A stretch of DNA of 32,119 nucleotides, taken from Desulfopila aestuarii DSM 18488 (lineage in GTDB: Bacteria > Desulfobacterota > Desulfobulbia > Desulfobulbales > Desulfocapsaceae). Below, one piece after another: positions 8,265-15,421 of the stretch. Every line of letters starts with the position of its first letter. The stretch's first letter is position 1. The stretch is taken from assembly GCA_945863875.1 (NCBI GenBank), contig CAMBBS010000046.1, positions 1 through 32,119 of the forward strand. The letters run 5' to 3'. The notes under the pieces were generated by a model, which was given only the letters and a program-made list of their open reading frames with translations, had not been told where the DNA came from and did not search any database. The position numbers were made by a program, and so were the translations under genes.

Positions 8265-9779
8265 ATGCTGATCGTCCATCCACCCCACACCAAACCCTGC
8301 GAGCCGCCGGCTTCCCTGGCCTACCTCTGTGCCTCCCTTGCCGCCCATGGCTACCCGTGCACCATCTGCGACATGAATATCGAAGGGTTGCATTATCTCC
8401 TCAAAACGGCTGAACCGGCGGCGGACACCTGGTCAAAAAGGGCCTTCAAGCACCTGGAAGAGTCTCTTGCCAACCTGCAGCGCGGGGAAATTTATGGCAA
8501 TGTCGATAGGTACCGCCGGGCGGTGGCGGATATAAACCGTGTTCTGGAAAGAGCGGGGAAAGGCTATGGCCTGCAGCTGTCACTGGCCAATTACCAGGAC
8601 GACACCAGATCCCCGCTGAAAAGCGGTGACCTGCTGCTGGCGGGTAAAGAATATGCGGCGAATATTTTCTACCCCTATTTCAGCCGCCGGCTGGAAGAAC
8701 TTCTGGCCGCCGACAATTCCGGGCAGATAGGCTTTTCCCTGAGCTACCTCAGCCAGGCGCTGTGCACCTTCGCCATGATCGGCTACCTGAGGGCGCACCA
8801 TCCGCAAGTGCGGGTCATTCTCGGCGGCGGCCTGGTCACCACCTGGTTGAGCCGGCCGCAGTGGCAAAATCCTTTTGCCGGCCTGGTTGACCAGCTCATC
8901 GGCGGCCGGGGGGAGGGTCCGCTGCTGGCCCTTCTCGGCTCAGAGCAGAGAGTTGAGCCGATACGACCCGACTATGACCAGCTGAGGCACAATGCCTATC
9001 TCTCGCCCGGCTTCATCCTTCCCTACACCAGCTCCTTTGGCTGTTTCTGGAAAAAATGCAGCTTCTGCCCGGAGACCAGTGAAGACAACCCCTATCAGCA
9101 CGTCGCACCGACGACTACCATCGCCGATCTGCAGGCGCTGACCGCGGCCACCTCGCCGAGCCTTATCCATCTTCTCGACAATGCCATCAGTCCGGCAACA
9201 TTAAAGGCTTTGGCCGACACGCCGCCGGGCGTCCCCTGGTATGGTTTTGCCCGCATCGACCGACTGCTCGGCGACCTGGAGTTTTGTCGTCGGTTGAAGG
9301 ATTCCGGTTGCCGCATGCTGAAACTCGGACTCGAATCGGGCGACCAGGGGGTGCTCAACAGCATGCGCAAGGGGATTGATCTCGAGCTTGCCGCACGGGT
9401 ACTGGATAATCTGCATGCTGTCAGCATCGCCACCTACATCTATCTGCTGTTCGGCACCCCTGCGGAGAGTTATCAAGAGGCCGAGCGAACGCGTGCCTTT
9501 GTCGAAGAGCATCACCCGGCGATCAGCTTTCTCAACCTGGCAATTTTCAACCTGCCCATCTCCAGTCAGGAAACGGCGAGCCTTGAGGTGGCTGATTTTT
9601 ATGCCGGCGATTTATCCATCTACCAAAATTTCACCCACCCCAGGGGCTGGAACCGCCAGGAGGTCCGACGTTTTCTCGACAACACCTTTAAACGTTCCCC
9701 CGGAATTGCCGAGATTCTGCGGCGGGATCCCCCATTTTTCACCTCAAACCACGCACCTTTTATGAGCGGCTTGCCCTAA
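8265..9779 (+). CDS. B12-binding-type radical SAM protein
   Basis: The 504-residue protein starts like cobalamin-binding radical SAM enzymes (MLIVHPPHTKPCEPPASLAY), with a Rossmann-like N-terminal region up to about 230 (IGFSLSYLSQALCTFAMIGY, then VRVILGGGLVTTW). The radical SAM core follows. Its cluster motif GCFWKKCSFC has Cys 260, 265 and 268, that is C-x4-C-x2-C instead of the standard C-x3-C-x2-C; this wider spacing is also found in other proteins of the group with a CYWxKCxFC motif. Later core elements are IHLLDNAI, WYGFARIDRL and MLKLGLESGDQGVLNSMRKG. The ATG is preceded by AAGAGAG. It has no partner genes that suggest a substrate: the divergent neighbour is the Tim44-like gene. The enzyme class is clear; the reaction is not. 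Confidence 0.85.
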   Translation: MLIVHPPHTKPCEPPASLAYLCASLAAHGYPCTICDMNIEGLHYLLKTAEPAADTWSKRAFKHLEESLANLQRGEIYGNVDRYRRAVADINRVLERAGKGYGLQLSLANYQDDTRSPLKSGDLLLAGKEYAANIFYPYFSRRLEELLAADNSGQIGFSLSYLSQALCTFAMIGYLRAHHPQVRVILGGGLVTTWLSRPQWQNPFAGLVDQLIGGRGEGPLLALLGSEQRVEPIRPDYDQLRHNAYLSPGFILPYTSSFGCFWKKCSFCPETSEDNPYQHVAPTTTIADLQALTAATSPSLIHLLDNAISPATLKALADTPPGVPWYGFARIDRLLGDLEFCRRLKDSGCRMLKLGLESGDQGVLNSMRKGIDLELAARVLDNLHAVSIATYIYLLFGTPAESYQEAERTRAFVEEHHPAISFLNLAIFNLPISSQETASLEVADFYAGDLSIYQNFTHPRGWNRQEVRRFLDNTFKRSPGIAEILRRDPPFFTSNHAPFMSGLP

Positions 9780-9805
9780 ACGTTCACCAGCACCACCGGC
9801 TGCCT

Positions 9806-10093
9806 CTAGCAAACCCGCACAACCGGTCGCGGATCACGCCTCGACCTTTTTTTCTCGGCGATTTTTCCGTACGTTCCGAGCTTTTTCTCCGCAGTTTCGC
9901 CAAGCAGATCTGCGCGGCTAAAGAAAACATACCAATCACCGCGCACCACTTTCTTGGCGGATTTCTGAGCAGCCTGACCTCGGTCGGATCGACTCTTCGT
10001 CCACCAGTTGGCCACCTGTTCGGATGTCCGGCAGACCAGATGGAGAGCACCGATGCCCACTATGAATTCTGCAAACACTATTGATGGTTCCAT
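9806..10093 (-). CDS. Small basic protein of unknown function
   Basis: A 95-residue frame starts at ATG 10093 with AGAGGTG four bases upstream, so translation is likely. The N-terminal 25 residues are hydrophobic (IVFAEFIVGIGALHLV), perhaps a weak membrane anchor. The rest is basic and rich in Lys and Arg (KSAKKVVRGDWYVFFSRADL, then GKIAEKKRSRRDPRP). I do not recognise the family. It lies 86 bases after the stop of the tandem UspA gene in the same direction and could be the last gene of the Usp/TSUP operon. A longer frame to 10166 exists in another register but lacks a good ribosome site. Confidence 0.5.
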   Translation of the reverse strand: MEPSIVFAEFIVGIGALHLVCRTSEQVANWWTKSRSDRGQAAQKSAKKVVRGDWYVFFSRADLLGETAEKKLGTYGKIAEKKRSRRDPRPVVRVC

Positions 10094-10179
10094 AATTCAC
10101 CTCTTTTGGTAAAAAACGCTCAGTCAAATAGCGCCATCGCTCAGTTTTTAATCGTTTACACCCCAATCTTTCCAGGCGG

Positions 10180-11040
10180 TCAGCTGTTCATTTTCACCAC
10201 CTGGACCGGGCAGGTAGCCAGAGCGGCAACCCGCTCGACGACACTGCCTAAAAGAATATCACCCACGCTGGAATATCCCTTTGATCCTAAAACAATATGC
10301 TGCATGCCCTTCTCCTGCGTATACCCTGTCAGACATTTTTCCGGGCTAGCCTCCTGCAATTCGGTAATTACCTGCACGCCAAGTTGTTCCCCCTGCCTGG
10401 CAACGGCCTCCAGGGCCTTGAAGCCCTTATGCCGGGCATCTTTTAACACGCCATAGCGAAGACTCTGGTCCACTGGTACGTCGATTGCGGTTACCGCGTG
10501 CACCTCACCGCCATAACTGAGGGCCAGATCAAAGGCCCGTTGTCCGGCCGCCATGCCGGCAGGGGTGCCGTTTATGCCGACAAGGATTTTTCCATAACGA
10601 ATTTCCGACATTTCCGGCACGAGCAGCACATCACACGGACTGCCGTCGATAATTCTGGCCCGGAGCCTGCCGAGCAGCACCTGTTCCATCTTCGACCGCT
10701 TGGTGTTGCCGAGAATGATCAGCTCGACCCCTTCCTCCTCGGCCAGCCGCACAATCTCCTCGCTCGGCTCGCCGGTCCGGTGTACCGTTTTGATCGACAG
10801 CCCGAGAGACGCGGCATAGGATGCAGCGTCCTCGAGGCTTTTACGAAACGGCGCACTCAGCTGCCTGTCGGCATCATCAATTTCCAGGCGGCTCATATTC
10901 CCCTCGTATCTGGGAGTCACGCTGACAACCACCAGTTGAGCGCGCATCGAGGCCGCCAGGGCCAAAGCCTGCTTGAAAGCCGAATGACTGACGTGGGAAT
11001 TATCGACCGCCACCAGTATTGACTCCATCATGGCGCACAT
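10180..11040 (-). CDS. Tandem-domain universal stress protein (UspA family)
   Basis: The 286-residue protein has two Usp domains, about 1-145 and 146-286. The second carries a full ATP-binding motif, G-x2-G-x9-G-S, in GSKGYSSVGDILLGS; the first has a degenerate version (GNTKRSKMEQVLLG). Each domain begins with the usual beta strand (SILVAVDNSHVSHSAFKQAL and KILVGINGT). Usp proteins are cytosolic ATP-binding stress or signalling proteins of no fixed reaction. The ATG at 11040 is preceded by GGAGG and lies just after the stop of the TSUP exporter gene, so the two are translationally coupled. The operon order (Usp-like/membrane protein, TSUP exporter, Usp) suggests the Usp monitors or regulates the transporter, which is an inference. 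Confidence 0.9.
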   Translation of the reverse strand: MCAMMESILVAVDNSHVSHSAFKQALALAASMRAQLVVVSVTPRYEGNMSRLEIDDADRQLSAPFRKSLEDAASYAASLGLSIKTVHRTGEPSEEIVRLAEEEGVELIILGNTKRSKMEQVLLGRLRARIIDGSPCDVLLVPEMSEIRYGKILVGINGTPAGMAAGQRAFDLALSYGGEVHAVTAIDVPVDQSLRYGVLKDARHKGFKALEAVARQGEQLGVQVITELQEASPEKCLTGYTQEKGMQHIVLGSKGYSSVGDILLGSVVERVAALATCPVQVVKMNS

Positions 11041-11042
11041 GT

Positions 11043-12110
11043 TCAGGCCTCCGCCCGGGCCATTATCAGGGCGTTTTCCTCGCTTCTCGCCTTGAACATG
11101 TTAAAGAGTATGATAAAAGCACCGGTCAAGAGGGCAAAACACATGATGTAAAAACTCATCTGGCTCATCAGCCTCACACTGCCGGCGGTGAAAGATGTCA
11201 CTTCCAGCTGATTCAGATACCGCGGTATGGCGAGAAACCGGCTGACCGCAACGATCAGCATAATGGTGGCCATGACGTATTTGATCATGTAGTCCTTGAC
11301 ATAGGTGGTACCGATCGCCCCCAGCTGGACACCAAAGAGGGAGCCGCCGAGGATAAGCAGGGTGAGACGGATATCGACCATGCCGTAAAAGGCCCAGATA
11401 AGTGTGCCGCCCAGCCCCATGACAAAGGCCACGACGAGCTCGGTGGCCGAAGCGATGATACTCGTTGCGCCGATGATATACATGAGTCCCGGAACACCGA
11501 TAAAGCCACCCACGGCGATGGTCGCCGCGAGCATCCCGGTGGCCAGGGCCACGGGAAGAATGAACCAGACGCTGATGCGCAGGTTGGCTCTTTTGAAGGT
11601 CATCATCGGCCACAACTCGATCTGCTGCAGACGCGCGGCAAGACGTGGTTTCACCCAGCCGTCCCCGCCCGCCTTCCTCAGTTTCAGGGCATCGCGCAGG
11701 ACAAAGGAGCCGACGATGACCAGGACGGAGACGAAACAGACACTGACGTAGAGATTCGATCCCGCCTCGCCCCAGCGGTCGAGGATATTTTTCTGCACCA
11801 TAATACCGACCTGAACCCCGATCTCGGCGAAGACACCCATTATCAGTCCCAGCTTGATATCCACCTGGCCATAGCGGTATCTCTTGATCGAGCCGACCAG
11901 GGCCTTCGGAAACTTATGGCACATATTGCTGGCCACGGCCACGGTACCCGGCACGCCCATGCTCATCATTGCCGGGGTAAGAACAAAGGCGCCGCCCGAG
12001 CCGATAAAACCGCTGACCAGGCCGCCGACAAAACCAACGATTATTAAAAAGACGATGGATGCAAAATTTAAATCAATAAACTGGATCGTTTCAGCTATCG
12101 GTCCGTGCAT
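11043..12110 (-). CDS. TauE/SafE (TSUP) family anion exporter
   Basis: This 355-residue inner-membrane protein has about eight to nine hydrophobic segments. The family signature GLVSGFIGSGGAFVLTPAMM is near residue 30-50, and its internal repeat VGGFIGVPGLMYIIG lies in the second half. TSUP proteins move sulfite, sulfoacetate, taurine-related or other organic anions across the membrane. The large soluble loop in the middle (about 150-180, RKAGGDGWVKPRLAARLQQ) is longer than in the smallest members. The ATG has a strong GAGGAGGAG site six bases upstream. It is the second gene of a three- or four-gene leftward operon with two Usp-type genes. In a sulfur-metabolising host sulfite or a related anion is a likely substrate, but the sequence does not prove it. 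Confidence 0.9.
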   Translation of the reverse strand: MHGPIAETIQFIDLNFASIVFLIIVGFVGGLVSGFIGSGGAFVLTPAMMSMGVPGTVAVASNMCHKFPKALVGSIKRYRYGQVDIKLGLIMGVFAEIGVQVGIMVQKNILDRWGEAGSNLYVSVCFVSVLVIVGSFVLRDALKLRKAGGDGWVKPRLAARLQQIELWPMMTFKRANLRISVWFILPVALATGMLAATIAVGGFIGVPGLMYIIGATSIIASATELVVAFVMGLGGTLIWAFYGMVDIRLTLLILGGSLFGVQLGAIGTTYVKDYMIKYVMATIMLIVAVSRFLAIPRYLNQLEVTSFTAGSVRLMSQMSFYIMCFALLTGAFIILFNMFKARSEENALIMARAEA

Positions 12111-12198
12111 GGCAGACTCCTCCTCTTGCGAATTTTAGTTATTGACATTTCGTGGCGCTGTTCAATTCCAGGGTGCTTTGATCAACCTGGTCATCATC

Positions 12199-13080
12199 TC
12201 ACGCGTCGGCACGCAGACGTGGTCTGGTATCGGGCCGTTTTTCCTCGGATCGTTTTTCGACAGTTCTCGTTTGCTTTAACGTTGCACCCTTCGACCCCTC
12301 GATGCCAAGGGCCGACCAGAAATTGCTGGTGAACGAACCATGGGCATAGGAGAAGGCAAAAACCGTCGCGACCGGCAGCAGCGCAAACAATCCGCCTTTG
12401 GTAAAGTATTTCATGATGAAATCGGCATTACTGAAAACCGCCGCATAAAAAACCGCCGTCATCGCACCGAAAAGAATCGTTTGCCAAAAATGACTTTTCC
12501 TGCTTGTTACCTTCATGGGTTTTTCTCCTTTTAAAATTTTTTTAGCCTGATGGTGCGGGATCATCCTGCCGGTTCGCGCATCGGTGCAGACGATGTTGAA
12601 CACCGGTACGGGTGAAGCCGAAGCCGCTTCTTCAATCTTTATTCCCTGATCAAGCAAAACAAACTCAACCCTCTTGACGATGCGACACAACCTACTGATA
12701 ACCTGACTTATTCTTCCTGATTCTTCGACGAATTCGAACTCCACCCCCCTGGCCGCCGCTTTTTCCTTGAACGCCGCACCATTCTGCTCAATCGCTGCCG
12801 TAAAGAGATCCTGCTGCGTCCCACCCTGCCAAAAGAGCGGCTGGGTATGCACATAGGTGGCCAAAACCTTGCAGTTCATCCGATCCGCCACACTTACCGT
12901 ATAATCCATCACCGGTGGCTCAAGCTGACTGTTTGCGGTTACCAGCAAAATGCAGGATCGTTTGGCCAGGCTGCAGTGCTGTAACATATCGCTGGGCTCT
13001 GTCCGCTGCAAAACCGTCCGCCGGGTGACCTTGCCGTGCATTGTTTTTTCCATAAGCCAGCTTTTCCCTTGTCCGATCAT
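12199..13080 (-). CDS. Usp-like domain fused in frame to a two-helix membrane domain
   Basis: From the chosen start (ATG 13080, GGTGA seven bases upstream; GTG 13137 and ATG 13053 are alternatives) the protein has 293 residues. The first part is a Usp/Rossmann-like domain (SCILLVTANSQLEPPVMDYT, then NCKVLATYVHTQP, then VEFVLLDQGIK) without the ATP-binding G-x2-G motif. After a lysine-rich linker comes MKVTSRKSHFWQTILFGAMT with two membrane helices (TILFGAMTAVFYAAVF and GLFALLPVATVFAFSY) and a charged tail. The Met of MKVTS has its own ideal AAGGAG site eight bases upstream, so this domain can probably also be made alone. The junction contains an A7 run; removing one A gives a TAA right before that site. 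The ancestral state was probably two genes. It leads the operon with the TSUP exporter. Confidence 0.75.
   Translation of the reverse strand: MIGQGKSWLMEKTMHGKVTRRTVLQRTEPSDMLQHCSLAKRSCILLVTANSQLEPPVMDYTVSVADRMNCKVLATYVHTQPLFWQGGTQQDLFTAAIEQNGAAFKEKAAARGVEFEFVEESGRISQVISRLCRIVKRVEFVLLDQGIKIEEAASASPVPVFNIVCTDARTGRMIPHHQAKKILKGEKPMKVTSRKSHFWQTILFGAMTAVFYAAVFSNADFIMKYFTKGGLFALLPVATVFAFSYAHGSFTSNFWSALGIEGSKGATLKQTRTVEKRSEEKRPDTRPRLRADA
12499..12516 (-). promoter_or_regulatory. Internal translation start for the membrane domain
   Basis: On the minus strand AAAAGGAG stands eight bases before the ATG at 12516-12514, inside the fused Usp/membrane gene. Its strength suggests independent translation of a roughly 105-residue membrane protein ending at 12199. 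Confidence 0.6.
12537..12543 (-). other. A7 homopolymer at the domain junction
   Basis: Seven A residues on the coding strand are followed by TTTTAAAAGGAG. With seven A the two domains are in one frame. With six, the frame ends at TAA overlapping the AAGGAG of the second start. This is a candidate site for indel variation, transcriptional slippage or a sequencing error. Confidence 0.6.
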
Positions 13081-13107
13081 CTTTATTTCACCAAGCATTC
13101 TTTCCAT

Positions 13108-13123
13108 TTCAAAAAACAGGCCA
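13108..13123 (-). promoter_or_regulatory. Candidate sigma-54 (-24/-12) promoter for the Usp/TSUP operon
   Basis: On the minus strand TGGCCTG-TTTT-TTGAA matches TGGCAYG-N4-TTGCW in spacing and in all but two positions (C for A, and A for C in the -12 box). It lies about 75-140 bp downstream of the three GTTGC-N5-GCAAC repeats, the usual distance for NtrC-type enhancer sites, and just before the favoured start at 13080. Confidence 0.4.
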
Positions 13124-13195
13124 CTTTGCCTTGTCACTCTATCATATTGTTATTTTGATTTTTATTTTGCAGGACAACACACCATTCTGTTGTGC

Positions 13196-13262
13196 GTTGC
13201 AAATAGCAACGGAATCAGAAAAAAACAAGTTGCACAATGCAACAACCGTTGCGCTCTGCAAC
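13196..13262. promoter_or_regulatory. Three GTTGC-N5-GCAAC operators between the Usp/TSUP operon and lon
   Basis: Three perfect 15-bp inverted repeats lie at 13196-13210 (spacer AAATA), 13229-13243 (ACAAT) and 13248-13262 (GCTCT). Arms are identical and spacers differ, as expected for a dimeric DNA-binding protein. Centres are 33 and 19 bp apart. They lie in the divergent region upstream of lon-REC and of the Usp/TSUP operon. The Fis-type HTH of the NtrC-like regulator at 15422-16783 is the natural candidate to bind them. Confidence 0.75.
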
Positions 13263-13368
13263 CTGGATGGAAGTTCCGAAGTAAAGATTGCTTTTTTGCC
13301 GGATTTGGTACAAAACAACAGAGAGAGGCACGCCCTTGATTCCCCCAGAACAGACGAGGATGGAAATC

Positions 13369-15414
13369 ATGTTTTTCAAAAATAATTCGAAAAATAACGA
13401 GGCACTCCCCGACAAACCGGACAGGGAAGATTCCCCGCTCGACAAACTGCGCAAACAGATTACCGAGGCAAATCTGCCCCGCCATGCCCTGGATGCGGCC
13501 AACAAAGAGCTTGCTAAACTGGCAACGACCGATGCCGCTGTTGCCGAATATTCCGTCGGTCTCAATTACATCGAACTGATCAGTTCCCTGCCCTGGAATG
13601 TCTCCACCAAGGGCACCCTGGACATGGCCCGGGTCCAGTCCATACTCGAGGGTCGACACTGCGGGCTGGCCCAGGTCAAACAGCGCATTCTCGAATTTCT
13701 CGCCGCCAAAACCCTGCGCGGCAGCGTCAGGCAAAACATCCTCGTGGTCGATGACGAAGAAATTGCCCGGTCGAACATGTCCCACGTCCTGCGCAAGGAC
13801 GGTTATGATTGCAAGGGTGCCGAAAACGGCGTCGCGGCCCTGAAAATCCTTGCAGAAGAAGATATTGATCTCATTATCAGCGACCTGAAAATGGATCACA
13901 TGGATGGGTTGGAACTGCTCAACGAGGTGAATCGCAGCTATCCGGCAATTCCGGTCGTCATGGTTACCGGCTTTGCCACGATCCATTCGGCGGTTCAGGC
14001 GATGAAAAGCGGTGCGGCCCACTACCTCGGCAAGCCTGTCAATCTTGATGAACTGCGCCGAACGGTGCGGGAAGTGCTGGCGCAAAAACTCACCAGCGAG
14101 ATGGGCAAAGGACCGATCCTCTGTTTTACCGGCCCGCCGGGAACCGGGAAAACGTCGGTGGGTAAAGCCATCGCCGAGGCGCTGCAGCTCGAATTCATCA
14201 GAATCTCTCTGGCCGGCCTGCGCGATGAAGCGGAACTACGGGGGCATCGACGCACCTACGTCGGCGCCATGCCGGGCCGTATCATCATGGAACTGAAAAG
14301 AGCGGCGGTGAACAATCCCGTCTTCATGCTCGATGAGATCGATAAAATCGGCCAGGACTTTCGCGGCGATCCGGCCTCGGTGATGCTCGAGGTGCTCGAT
14401 CCGGAGCAGAACGTTACATTCATGGACCACTACCTGGATATCCCCTTTAATCTGTCGCGGATCATGTTCATCGCCACGGCCAACGATGTCTCAACCTTGC
14501 CCGGCCCCCTGCTTGACCGCATGGAGCTGATAGAGTTTACCGGCTATACCGAGAAGGAAAAATGCCGCATTGCCCAGGATTTTATCATCCCCCGCCAGCT
14601 CAAAGCCGCCGGTTTGCATAATCTCGGCATCGGCTTTTCACTTGAGGCCATATCGAGAGTGATCAACGATTACACCAGAGAATCCGGGCTTCGTAACCTG
14701 GAAAGAGAGATAGCCAATGTCTGCCGCAAACTGGCGCTGCTCTATCTCGATTCCCAGAAAACGGCGATTGAAACGAAAATCGAGGCCAGCACCATCGCCA
14801 CCCTTCTCGGCCCGCGCAAGTTTATCAGAAACAGCGCCGAAAGTGCGCCCAAAGTGGGTATTGCCACCGGGCTGGTCTGGTCAGGGGTCGGGGGGGAAAT
14901 CATCAGTGTGGAGACGGCATCGATGCGGGGGTCGGGCAAGCTGCTGCTCACCGGTTCCCTGGGCGAGGTCCTGCAGGAGTCGGCCCAGGCGGCGCTGAGT
15001 CTTATCAGGAGCAGATCGGCGGAGTTCGGCATTAAAGAATACTTCTTTCAAGACATGGATATCCATATCCATTTTCCCGCCGGCGGGATTACCAAGGACG
15101 GTCCGTCCGCCGGAATAACCATTTTTGCCGCGCTGCTCTCCCTGTTAACCGGACGTCCGGCTCGAAGTGATGTCGCCATGACCGGAGAAATGACCCTCAG
15201 CGGACGAATTCTGCCCATCGGCGGCATCCGGGAAAAACTGCTGGCCGCACAGCGGGCGGGGATAAAAACCGTGCTGTTGCCCTTGGCCAATAGGGAGGAG
15301 GTGGAAATACTATCGGCCGATGTGCTCGCCGATCTTGACGTGATCCTGGTGGACAACGCCGATGCAGTCATCCCCCGTGTCCTGCTCGCGGCTCAGGAAC
15401 CAACACACGGCTGA
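13369..15414 (+). CDS. Lon-type protease with an inserted response-regulator receiver domain
   Basis: The ATG at 13369 follows GAGGA by eight bases and gives 681 residues. Residues about 25-122 match the helical bundle before the Lon motor (PLDKLRKQITEANLP, ISSLPWN, ILEFLAAKTL). Residues about 123-238 are a complete receiver domain: acidic pair Asp128-Asp129, phospho-acceptor Asp172 (SDLKM), Thr200, Lys222. From 250 the Lon sequence resumes exactly where it left off: Walker A GPPGTGKTS 255-263, Walker B VFMLDEIDKIG, sensor FIATAND, then the protease domain with catalytic Ser580 (DGPSAG) and Lys623 (REKL). Their 43-residue spacing equals that of E. coli Lon. The N-terminal PUA-like substrate domain is missing. 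Phosphorylation could switch the ATPase or substrate choice. It is divergent from the Usp/TSUP operon and convergent with a kinase/NtrC pair. Confidence 0.9.
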   Translation: MFFKNNSKNNEALPDKPDREDSPLDKLRKQITEANLPRHALDAANKELAKLATTDAAVAEYSVGLNYIELISSLPWNVSTKGTLDMARVQSILEGRHCGLAQVKQRILEFLAAKTLRGSVRQNILVVDDEEIARSNMSHVLRKDGYDCKGAENGVAALKILAEEDIDLIISDLKMDHMDGLELLNEVNRSYPAIPVVMVTGFATIHSAVQAMKSGAAHYLGKPVNLDELRRTVREVLAQKLTSEMGKGPILCFTGPPGTGKTSVGKAIAEALQLEFIRISLAGLRDEAELRGHRRTYVGAMPGRIIMELKRAAVNNPVFMLDEIDKIGQDFRGDPASVMLEVLDPEQNVTFMDHYLDIPFNLSRIMFIATANDVSTLPGPLLDRMELIEFTGYTEKEKCRIAQDFIIPRQLKAAGLHNLGIGFSLEAISRVINDYTRESGLRNLEREIANVCRKLALLYLDSQKTAIETKIEASTIATLLGPRKFIRNSAESAPKVGIATGLVWSGVGGEIISVETASMRGSGKLLLTGSLGEVLQESAQAALSLIRSRSAEFGIKEYFFQDMDIHIHFPAGGITKDGPSAGITIFAALLSLLTGRPARSDVAMTGEMTLSGRILPIGGIREKLLAAQRAGIKTVLLPLANREEVEILSADVLADLDVILVDNADAVIPRVLLAAQEPTHG

Positions 15415-15421
15415 CACGCCA

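Noticed and set aside
9042-9068. Damaged iron-sulfur motif in the radical SAM protein
   Set aside because: The C-x4-C-x2-C spacing is shared by related B12-type radical SAM proteins, so it is a variant and not damage.
11019-12047. 342-codon plus-strand frame rich in His, Asp and Gly
   Set aside because: It is the shadow of the TSUP exporter gene; its His/Asp-rich composition is what reverse-complemented membrane-helix codons give.
13196-13262. CRISPR-like repeats
   Set aside because: Only three 15-bp palindromes with short, unequal gaps (18 and 4 bases); they fit protein-binding sites, not an array, and no cas genes are present.
13325-13340. Sigma-54 promoter for lon-REC (GGCACG-CCC-TTGA)
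   Set aside because: The distance between the -24 and -12 elements is one base too short, and this spacing is nearly invariant.
13162-14085. 307-codon minus-strand frame over the lon-REC start
   Set aside because: It overlaps the operators and the receiver domain and has no recognisable features.
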